Source of the DNA: an uncultured Oscillospiraceae bacterium
GTDB lineage: Bacteria > Bacillota > Clostridia > Oscillospirales > Acutalibacteraceae
NCBI GenBank assembly: GCA_902478605.1
Contig: CABSLQ010000051.1
Location: 1-20,929, forward strand
Reading direction: 5' to 3'
DNA: 20,929 bases
Every line of letters begins with the position of its first letter. The stretch's first letter is position 1. Under the pieces are notes generated by a model. That model did no database searches. It saw only the letters and a list, made by a program, of their open reading frames with translations, and was not told the DNA's origin. Position numbers and translations under genes: made by a program. Below are positions 15,740 through 20,929 of the stretch, in pieces.

Positions 15740-15985
15740 TTCTATTGCCATGTTCCGAATAAAGCGATAGCTGACGCTGCGCGCCGTGGCCATATAGGGG
15801 GGCTCTGAACCCTTCGCCCGGCTTGCCGCGCTAATACCGCGCATGTAATATACACATTTTGGGGCAGAAAATCGACGCTCCACGCGGCGGCGAGCAGCTG
15901 CGCCCGCGGCAGAGCGCGATCCGGGCGGCGCCGAAACGCCTCGGCCGCCGTTTTGATCGCCGGGCAGGTGTCGAACAGCACAGGC
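15740..15985 (-). pseudogene. Frameshifted remnant of an OmpR-family response regulator DNA-binding domain
   Basis: There is no intact gene here, but two minus-strand frames read in turn give a recognisable winged-helix regulator tail. One frame (about 15975-15855) reads FRRRPDRALPRAQLLAAAW followed by SVDFLPQNVY, matching the usual P-x-R-x-x-S-R-x-Q-L-L-x-x-x-W pattern. After a shift near 15860 another frame (about 15860-15745) reads SRAKGSEPPYMATARSVSYRF, matching the family's L-R-x-K...EPP-x-I-x-T-V-R-G-V-G-Y-R-F ending. Third-position GC is high in the right frame in each part, as in real genes nearby. The receiver domain is not seen. The intact regulator gene starts a few bases after this remnant, and its ribosome binding site lies within the remnant's tail. 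The recognition is mine by eye and the exact limits are uncertain. Confidence 0.65.
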
Positions 15986-16092
15986 GCAGAATGGGAAGAG
16001 GGAAAGCGCCGCGCTGTCGGCGTTTCCCGCCGTCAGCGGCAGGGTATCCGTCTTGCGCCTGCCCCTCTTCCACCTGTTGCTTTCTGCTTTTT
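15986..16092. other. Leader stretch without a recognisable gene
   Basis: This lies between the probable VanRS-like promoter and the regulator remnant. A minus-strand frame reading LPLTAGNADSAALSLFPF (about 16040-15990) has coding-like GC-rich third positions and may be the degraded upstream part of the same remnant, but I could not match it to a domain. No hairpin or small gene with a ribosome binding site is convincing. Confidence 0.4.
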
Positions 16093-16121
16093 ACTATACA
16101 CCAGGGGCCCGGCGCTGTCCA
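16093..16121 (-). promoter_or_regulatory. Promoter for the VanRS-like operon
   Basis: On the minus strand TGGACA (16121-16116) and TATAGT (16098-16093) are 17 bp apart, each five of six matches to consensus. Transcription would begin near 16086 and run about 360 nt, through the regulator remnant, before the intact regulator start at 15722. Confidence 0.6.
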
Positions 16122-16171
16122 GTATCAAAACTGTAATAAACGAGGCACCGACGCGGCAGAAAAGCAGACGG

Positions 16172-16193
16172 TTTTACGCTTTAGCGAGTAAAA
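16172..16193. promoter_or_regulatory. Imperfect inverted repeat just upstream of the ilv promoter
   Basis: TTTTAC (16172-16177) and GTAAAA (16188-16193) flank a centre that also contains GCT/AGC symmetry. The site ends 7 bp before the ilv -35 box, a common place for an activator or repressor. The symmetry is seen; the function is inference. Confidence 0.35.
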
Positions 16194-16200
16194 ATGGGGC

Positions 16201-16229
16201 TTGACTATTGCAAAGAACACGAGTATAAT
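16201..16229 (+). promoter_or_regulatory. Sigma-A type promoter for ilvBNC
   Basis: TTGACT (16201-16206) and a perfect TATAAT (16224-16229) are separated by exactly 17 bp. Transcription would start near 16236, leaving a leader of about 60 nt before the ilvB ATG. That is too short for a T-box or a leader-peptide attenuator, so control probably acts at initiation or enzymatically through IlvN. Confidence 0.85.
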
Positions 16230-16295
16230 AAGGAAAAACCGGCGGTTCCCTTGAAAGGCGACGCCGGCAGAGTATGGAATGAGGATGTGAGGCAC

Positions 16296-17918
16296 ATGAT
16301 GACCGGCGCAGCGGCCATGGTGAAATGTCTGGAGCTGGAAGGCGTAAAAACGATCTTCGGCTATCCCGGCGCGGCCATCTGTCCCTTTTACGACGTGCTG
16401 GCCGCGAGCACGGTGCACCATGTGCTCGTGCGCACCGAGCAGAACGCGGCCCATGCCGCCAGCGGTTACGCCCGCATTGCGGGTACGGTGGGGGTATGCG
16501 TCGCCACCTCCGGCCCCGGGGCGACCAACCTGCTCACCGGCATTGCCTCGGCCTATATGGATTCTATCCCGCTGGTGATCATCACCGGCCAGGTGCGCAG
16601 CGACCTGCTCGGCCGTGACGTGTTCCAGGAGGCGGACATCACCGGCGCGGCGGAGCCTTTCACCAAGCACAGCTATATCATCAGCCGGGCGGCGGATATT
16701 CCCCGGGTGTTTAAAGAGGCGTTCCATATCGCCTCCACCGGGCGGCCGGGGCCGGTGCTCATTGACGTGCCGCTGGATATGCAGCAGAAATCCATCGCCG
16801 ATTTCGATTACCGGCAGCCGGTCAATATTATCGGATATAAGCCGCGGGTCGAGGGGCATATGCTTCAGATCAAGAAGGCGGTCGAAGCGCTGGCCAGCTG
16901 CAAGCGGCCGGTGCTGTGCGCAGGCGGCGGCGTTTTTTCGGCCGGTGCGCAGGCGGAGCTGCGGCAGTTTGTGGAAAAACTGAACCTGCCGACCGTTTCC
17001 ACCATGATGGGCATCGGCGCGCTGCCCAGCGCGCATCCGCTGAATCTCGGCATGCTGGGGTCGCATGGGTGCGCCCCGGCGAACAAGGCGATCCGCGACG
17101 CCGATCTCGTCATCATGGCGGGCGCGCGGGTGGGCGACCGGGCGGTCGCGTCGCCCGGGCAGGTGGCAACCCGCGCGAAGGTCATCCACATCGACGTGGA
17201 TCCGGCCGAAATCGGCAAGAATATGCCGGCCCATATTCCGATCGTGGGCGATTTAAAGCATGTGCTGCGCGAGCTGACGCGGCACGCGGAAGGCCAGGCG
17301 CCGGCCGAATGGGTGCAGGCGGTGACCGAACGCAAAAAGCGCTATGCCGCCAAGCCGATTGAACCGGTACCGGGCTATGTGGAGCCCAAGACCTTCATGC
17401 ACGCCCTGTCCCGCCGCATGGATGCGGACGGCGTGCTGTGCGCCGACGTGGGGCAGAACCAGATTTGGTCTGCCAATCATTTTGAGGTGCGGGAAGGCCG
17501 CTTCCTCACCTCGGGCGGCATGGGCACAATGGGGTATTCGGTGCCCTGCGCGGTGGGAGCCAAATGCGCGGCCCCGTCGCGGCAGGTCTGCGCGGTGTGC
17601 GGCGACGGCTCCTTCCAGATGAGTATGATGGAGCTCGGCACCATCTGCCAGGAAGGCCTCGGCGTCAAGATCATCATCATGCGCAACACCCGGCTGGGCA
17701 TGGTGCGCGAGCTGCAGGATAATTTGTATAAGGGCAACCACGCGGCCGTTTACCTGGACGGCAGCCCGGACTTTGTCCGGCTGGCTTCCGCTTACGGCAT
17801 CCCGGCGCGGGCGGTGCGTTCCAACGAGGAGGCGGAGGCGGCCCTCGAGGACATGTGGGCCGACGACAAGCCGTACCTGCTCGTGTGCGAGGTCAGCCCC
17901 GATTACCCGTCGCTGTAA
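16296..17918 (+). CDS. ilvB: Acetolactate synthase, large (catalytic) subunit
   Basis: A protein of 540 residues, slightly short of the usual 550-575. It joins two pyruvates, or pyruvate and 2-ketobutyrate, as the first common step of valine/leucine and isoleucine synthesis, using thiamine diphosphate and FAD. N-terminal thiamine-binding domain: FGYPGAAICPFYDVL (21-35) with catalytic Glu48 in VRTEQNAAHA, and SGPGATNLLTGIASAYMDS near residues 71-89. The C-terminal domain has the GDGSFQMSMMELGT metal/thiamine motif near residue 435 and MRNTRLGMVRELQ after it. The ATG at 16296 is chosen because it lies after the promoter, follows GAGG sequences, and gives the usual MxTGAxAMVKCLE opening. A second ATG directly follows at 16299. 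It is the first gene of ilvBNC; ilvN starts 36 bp on. Confidence 0.96.
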   Translation: MMTGAAAMVKCLELEGVKTIFGYPGAAICPFYDVLAASTVHHVLVRTEQNAAHAASGYARIAGTVGVCVATSGPGATNLLTGIASAYMDSIPLVIITGQVRSDLLGRDVFQEADITGAAEPFTKHSYIISRAADIPRVFKEAFHIASTGRPGPVLIDVPLDMQQKSIADFDYRQPVNIIGYKPRVEGHMLQIKKAVEALASCKRPVLCAGGGVFSAGAQAELRQFVEKLNLPTVSTMMGIGALPSAHPLNLGMLGSHGCAPANKAIRDADLVIMAGARVGDRAVASPGQVATRAKVIHIDVDPAEIGKNMPAHIPIVGDLKHVLRELTRHAEGQAPAEWVQAVTERKKRYAAKPIEPVPGYVEPKTFMHALSRRMDADGVLCADVGQNQIWSANHFEVREGRFLTSGGMGTMGYSVPCAVGAKCAAPSRQVCAVCGDGSFQMSMMELGTICQEGLGVKIIIMRNTRLGMVRELQDNLYKGNHAAVYLDGSPDFVRLASAYGIPARAVRSNEEAEAALEDMWADDKPYLLVCEVSPDYPSL

Positions 17919-17954
17919 CCGCCGCCTGTCCGTCGAGAAAGGGGGACGAGATCT

Positions 17955-18455
17955 ATGAAATATACCATGTCCGTGCTCGTGGAAAACCATCCCGGCGTCC
18001 TTTCGCGGGTGTCCGGCCTGTTTTCCCGGCGCGGCTTCAATATTGATTCGCTTGCGGTCGGCGTGACCGAGGACCCGACGATTTCGCGCATGACCATCGT
18101 GGTGGACGGCGACGAATACGTCGTCGAACAGCTCGAGAAGCAGCTCAACAAGGTGATACCCGTCATCAAGGTCAAGACTCTCAAGGAGGGCGAGTATATT
18201 CAGCGCACCCTCTCGCTCATCAAGGTGACGGTCGGCGCGGCGCAGCGGGCCGAAATCATGCGGGTGACCGAGCTGATGGGCGCGCGCATTGTGGACGCGA
18301 CGCGCACCACCCTGACGGTGGAGTTTTCCGACACGGCGGAACGCACCGAAACGCTGGAAACGCTGCTGCGTCCGTACGGCATCAAGGAAACGGTGCGCAC
18401 CGGCATCATCGCCATTGAAAAGGGGCCGGATCCCACCCGCGTGGTCAAAAAATAG
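17955..18455 (+). CDS. ilvN: Acetolactate synthase, small (regulatory) subunit
   Basis: A protein of 166 residues, the normal length of the IlvN/IlvH family. The N-terminal ACT domain (about 1-75) begins YTMSVLVENHPGVLSRVSGL and has FSRRGFNIDSLAVG, the region that binds valine for feedback inhibition. The C-terminal domain (about 80-160) includes RTLSLIKVTV and ends GIKETVRTGIIAIEKG. It binds IlvB and raises its activity. The ATG follows GGGGGACGAG. It sits between ilvB and ilvC in one transcript. Confidence 0.95.
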   Translation: MKYTMSVLVENHPGVLSRVSGLFSRRGFNIDSLAVGVTEDPTISRMTIVVDGDEYVVEQLEKQLNKVIPVIKVKTLKEGEYIQRTLSLIKVTVGAAQRAEIMRVTELMGARIVDATRTTLTVEFSDTAERTETLETLLRPYGIKETVRTGIIAIEKGPDPTRVVKK

Positions 18456-18498
18456 CCTTTTATATGACGATATTCCCGCCATATAGAACATAGAAATC

Positions 18499-18514
18499 TG
18501 CCGGTTAACCGGCA
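18499..18514. promoter_or_regulatory. 16-bp perfect palindrome ahead of the ilvC ribosome binding site
   Basis: TGCCGGTTAACCGGCA is perfectly symmetric and ends just before the AGGAGG of ilvC. As DNA it could bind a dimeric regulator; as RNA it could form a 6-bp stem with a TTAA loop that affects ilvC translation or protects the processed 5' end. No clear promoter was seen in the 75-bp ilvN-ilvC gap. Confidence 0.5.
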
Positions 18515-18530
18515 CAGGAGGTAATGTATC

Positions 18531-19526
18531 ATGGCAAAGATCTACTACCAGGACGACTGCAACCTCAGCGCGCTTAAGGGCAAAACCGTCGCCATCATCG
18601 GCTACGGCTCCCAGGGCCATGCGCACGCGCTCAACCTGCATGAGAGCGGCGTGGACGTCATCGTCGGTTTGTACAACGGCTCCAAGAGCTGGGCGAAGGC
18701 GGAGGCGGCCGGCCTGAAGGTGGCCACCGCGGCGGAAGCGGCCAAGGCGGCCGACATCATCATGATCCTCATCAACGATGAGAAGCAGGCCGATATGTAC
18801 AAGAAGGATATCGAGCCCAACCTGACCCCCGGCAAGGCGCTCGCCTTTGCGCACGGCTTCTCCATCCACTTCGGTCAGATCGTGCCCCCCGCCGACGTGG
18901 ACGTGTTCATGATCGCGCCCAAGGGCCCCGGCCACACGGTGCGCAGCGAGTACCTCGAGGGCAAGGGTGTGCCCTGCCTGGTGGCCATTCATCAGGATGC
19001 GAGCGGCCGCGCCCTCGACATAGCGCTTGCCTATGCGGCGGGCATCGGCGGCGCCCGTGCCGGCGTGCTGGAGACCACCTTCAAAACCGAGACCGAGACC
19101 GACCTGTTCGGTGAGCAGGCGGTGCTTTGCGGCGGCGTGACCGCGCTGATGCAGGCGGGCTTTGAGACGCTCGTCGAGGCCGGCTATGACCCGCGCAACG
19201 CGTACTTCGAGTGCATCCATGAGATGAAGCTCATCGTCGACCTCATTTACAAGGGCGGCTTCTCCATGATGCGGTATTCCATCTCCGACACGGCGGAGTT
19301 CGGCGATTATGAGACGGGCAAGCGCCTGATCACCGACGAGACCAAGAAGGAAATGAAGAAGATTCTTCACGAGATCCAGGACGGCACCTTCGCCTCCAAG
19401 TGGATCAACGAGAATAAGGTCAACCGTCCCCACTTCAACGCCTGCCGCCGCATGGCCGCCGAGCATCAGCTCGAGTCGGTCGGCAAGGAGCTGCGCAAGC
19501 TGTACAGCTGGAACGAAGAGGAATAA
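18531..19526 (+). CDS. ilvC: Ketol-acid reductoisomerase, class I (short form)
   Basis: A protein of 331 residues, the usual class I length. It converts acetolactate or acetohydroxybutyrate to the dihydroxy acid by a magnesium-dependent alkyl shift and NAD(P)H reduction. The Rossmann motif GYGSQGHAHA is at 24-33. Catalytic and metal residues are in place: His108 (FAHGF), Lys131 (APKGPGHTVR), Asp191 and Glu195 (DLFGEQ), Glu227 and Glu231 (ECIHEMK), and Ser252. The cofactor loop reads GLYNGSKSW (47-55), where the arginine often seen after GL is tyrosine, so cofactor preference is uncertain. The ATG follows AGGAGG. It is the last gene of the operon, ahead of a strong terminator. The third enzyme, ilvD, is not adjacent. 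Confidence 0.97.
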   Translation: MAKIYYQDDCNLSALKGKTVAIIGYGSQGHAHALNLHESGVDVIVGLYNGSKSWAKAEAAGLKVATAAEAAKAADIIMILINDEKQADMYKKDIEPNLTPGKALAFAHGFSIHFGQIVPPADVDVFMIAPKGPGHTVRSEYLEGKGVPCLVAIHQDASGRALDIALAYAAGIGGARAGVLETTFKTETETDLFGEQAVLCGGVTALMQAGFETLVEAGYDPRNAYFECIHEMKLIVDLIYKGGFSMMRYSISDTAEFGDYETGKRLITDETKKEMKKILHEIQDGTFASKWINENKVNRPHFNACRRMAAEHQLESVGKELRKLYSWNEEE

Positions 19527-19593
19527 GACACGAAACAAGGGAAATCCCCCGCGGCTTTTGCGAGATATCGTTAAGGGAGAATGTATGTAGTAT

Positions 19594-19632
19594 GTACCCG
19601 GAAAGCAGAATGCTTTCCGGGTACTGCTTTTT
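19594..19632 (+). terminator. Rho-independent terminator of the ilv operon
   Basis: GTACCCGGAAAGCA (19594-19607) pairs perfectly over 14 bp with 19611-19624 around a GAA triloop. A CTG spacer and C are followed by a run of five T (19628-19632). The T-run overlaps the stop codon of the convergent recombinase gene. On the minus strand the stem lacks a T-run, so termination in that direction is doubtful. Confidence 0.85.
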
Positions 19633-20929
19633 AAGCAGTCATTGCTGTGGGACGTGCGAGGACTTCGATGGCGGGCATTCCATTCTGCTCCGGCAGCTGG
19701 AATGCATAGTGGATGATAATTGGGTTTCCAGCTGTTCGGGAATACTTTTCCGGCTTCTCGTACACCTCGATCCTGCGGATAAATACCCGCAGCAGTTCGG
19801 GTGTTAGCTTGGGCATCTCGATATAAGATTTTGCTTTCTCCATAAATTCCTGAATGCACTTTTCCCGCATATCCAGTTTATTGATGCGCTCAGTAATGGA
19901 TGTCAATTCCTGCTGCAGTTCCGCTTGTTCCTGCTCATAACCGTTTGCCATCACATCGTAACGCTCCGGTGTCAGCCGACCGCATACCCTGTCCTCATAT
20001 AGGCACCGAATGATGTTGTCCAACTCTTTGATACGCTTTTCGATCTGCACCTTTTCACGCTCGGCGGTTTTGTAGAATTTTTTTGCTTCTGCTTCGCCGT
20101 TCTGTGTTGCCATCGCATAAAATCCTTCTGGATGTTCTCTTGCAAAGGCGGTTACCGTTTTCAAATTGTGCAGGATGATTTGGTCAAGCACATTCTCTCG
20201 GATATAGTGTGCGGTACAGTCGCTGGTTCTCCTTTGGAAACCTCCGCATTGGAAATTGTTGTTTTCCGGTTTGATGGTTTTCCCTCGGTGCAGATACAAA
20301 CGGCTTCCGCATTCCCCACAGAAAAGGTATCCAGCATACTTGTCTATTTCGCCCTGCTTGTCCGGGCCCTTTCTTCCTGCAAAATGCTTTTGTACCAACT
20401 CAAAAGTCTTGCGGTCTATGATGGCTTCGTGGGTATTTTCAAATATGAGAATATTTTCGGGATCGTTCTTCAGTCTTTTCTTCAGCTTGTTGGACTTGGA
20501 ATAGGTTTTGAAGTTTACGGTGTCACCGACATATTCCTGATTTGCTAACATCTTTCGTACCGTTGTCTGCGCCCAATGGTATGGTCTTGTCAGATCAGGA
20601 TTACCGGATTTGCTGCCGGTTGTTTTGAAAGCATATACGCTTGGTGATACAATCTGCTCTCTGGAAAGCCGGTCACAGATTTTTACGATTCCAATACCGC
20701 TTGCATACATCTCAAAGATACGTTTTACGATCGGCGCAGTTTCTGGATTAGGAACATACTGCTTGGGATTATCGGGGTTTTTCATATATCCATACGGAAT
20801 GGTTGTCCCGACCCGTTCTCCGCGTTCACCCTTCGCTCTCTGTACCGCTCTGATCTTTCGGCTGGTATCTCTGGCATAAAAATCGTTGAAGTAATTTTTG
20901 ATGCCGGAAAAATCGCTGACGCCGTTTGC
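19631..20929 (-). CDS. Large serine recombinase (TnpX/ICE-type), C-terminal part, cut by window edge
   Basis: 432 residues are visible; the catalytic resolvase domain with its serine lies mostly beyond the right edge. The visible part starts ANGVSDFSGIKNYFNDFYAR, then DTSRKIRAVQRAKGERGE and TTIPYGYMKNP, the junction of resolvase and recombinase domains. A zinc ribbon follows (Cys204-x2-Cys207, Cys228, Cys238, in YLFCGECGSRLYLHRG). Next is a coiled coil (about 279-353) and a DUF4368-like end with VFIRRIEVYEKPEKYSR. Such enzymes move Tn4451-like and other Firmicute integrative elements. The gene is distinctly more AT-rich than the ilv operon beside it, supporting horizontal arrival. The stop lies in the T-run of the ilv terminator. 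Whether the element is intact cannot be judged here. Confidence 0.92.
   Translation of the reverse strand, partial: ANGVSDFSGIKNYFNDFYARDTSRKIRAVQRAKGERGERVGTTIPYGYMKNPDNPKQYVPNPETAPIVKRIFEMYASGIGIVKICDRLSREQIVSPSVYAFKTTGSKSGNPDLTRPYHWAQTTVRKMLANQEYVGDTVNFKTYSKSNKLKKRLKNDPENILIFENTHEAIIDRKTFELVQKHFAGRKGPDKQGEIDKYAGYLFCGECGSRLYLHRGKTIKPENNNFQCGGFQRRTSDCTAHYIRENVLDQIILHNLKTVTAFAREHPEGFYAMATQNGEAEAKKFYKTAEREKVQIEKRIKELDNIIRCLYEDRVCGRLTPERYDVMANGYEQEQAELQQELTSITERINKLDMREKCIQEFMEKAKSYIEMPKLTPELLRVFIRRIEVYEKPEKYSRTAGNPIIIHYAFQLPEQNGMPAIEVLARPTAMTA

Noticed and set aside
15859..16191. 110-codon plus-strand frame in the VanRS-ilv gap
   Set aside because: Arginine/proline-rich shadow, opposite the regulator remnant, without a ribosome binding site or promoter.
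16194..16295. ilvB start at 16194
   Set aside because: The clear promoter lies at 16201-16229, so this codon would be upstream of the transcript start. The ATG at 16296 gives the standard protein opening.
17253..19859. 868-codon minus-strand open frame opposite ilvB, ilvN and ilvC
   Set aside because: It is the shadow of three strongly recognised genes and has no domain or ribosome binding site of its own.

Overview
This window looks like chromosomal DNA from a fairly GC-rich Clostridia-type Firmicute, possibly of the Oscillospirales/Ruminococcaceae kind. The supporting signs are an AddAB rather than RecBCD repair enzyme, strong AGGAGG-like ribosome binding sites, TTGACA/TATAAT promoters, a VanR/VanS-type two-component pair, an XpaC-family protein, a DUF815 AAA+ ATPase and a Tn4451/ICE-type serine recombinase. 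No rRNA, tRNA or CRISPR array was found. The taxonomic placement is inference from gene content only.

Layout. Positions 1-3769 (minus) hold addB and the first 77 codons of addA. Divergent from addB, a strong promoter drives a ChrB N-terminal-domain protein, followed by a maltose/galactoside-type O-acetyltransferase (3932-5303, plus). That pair runs tail-to-tail, with abutting stop codons, into a two-gene minus-strand operon: a DUF815 ATPase and a 112-residue unknown protein (6902-5304). From 7083 to 11145 (plus) there is a surface-glycan-like group: a membrane-anchored phosphodiester glycosidase-domain protein, a small two-helix membrane protein, a polysaccharide flippase and a cytosolic TIM-barrel glycosidase-like protein. 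It ends at a long hairpin.

Positions 15722-11272 (minus) hold a VanR/VanS-like response regulator and kinase, an XpaC-family membrane protein with its own promoter, and a large lipoprotein. Between this cluster's promoter and the intact regulator gene lies a frameshifted remnant of a second OmpR-family regulator. Divergent from it, ilvB-ilvN-ilvC (16296-19526, plus) encodes the first two steps of branched-chain amino acid synthesis and ends at a strong terminator. The right end (19631-20929, minus) is the C-terminal part of a large serine recombinase. Its base composition is clearly more AT-rich, so it probably marks one end of an integrated element whose body lies outside the window.

How the genes work together. 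AddAB is double-strand-break repair, and ilvBNC is a classical biosynthetic operon. The two middle blocks look envelope-related: one makes or trims surface glycan, and the other is a two-component system with membrane and lipoprotein outputs. No clearly new defence or biosynthetic system is evident. The most interesting points are the regulator remnant ahead of the VanRS-like pair, the XpaC/lipoprotein cluster, the stand-alone ChrB N-terminal protein, several perfect palindromes at promoters or start sites, and the recombinase edge.
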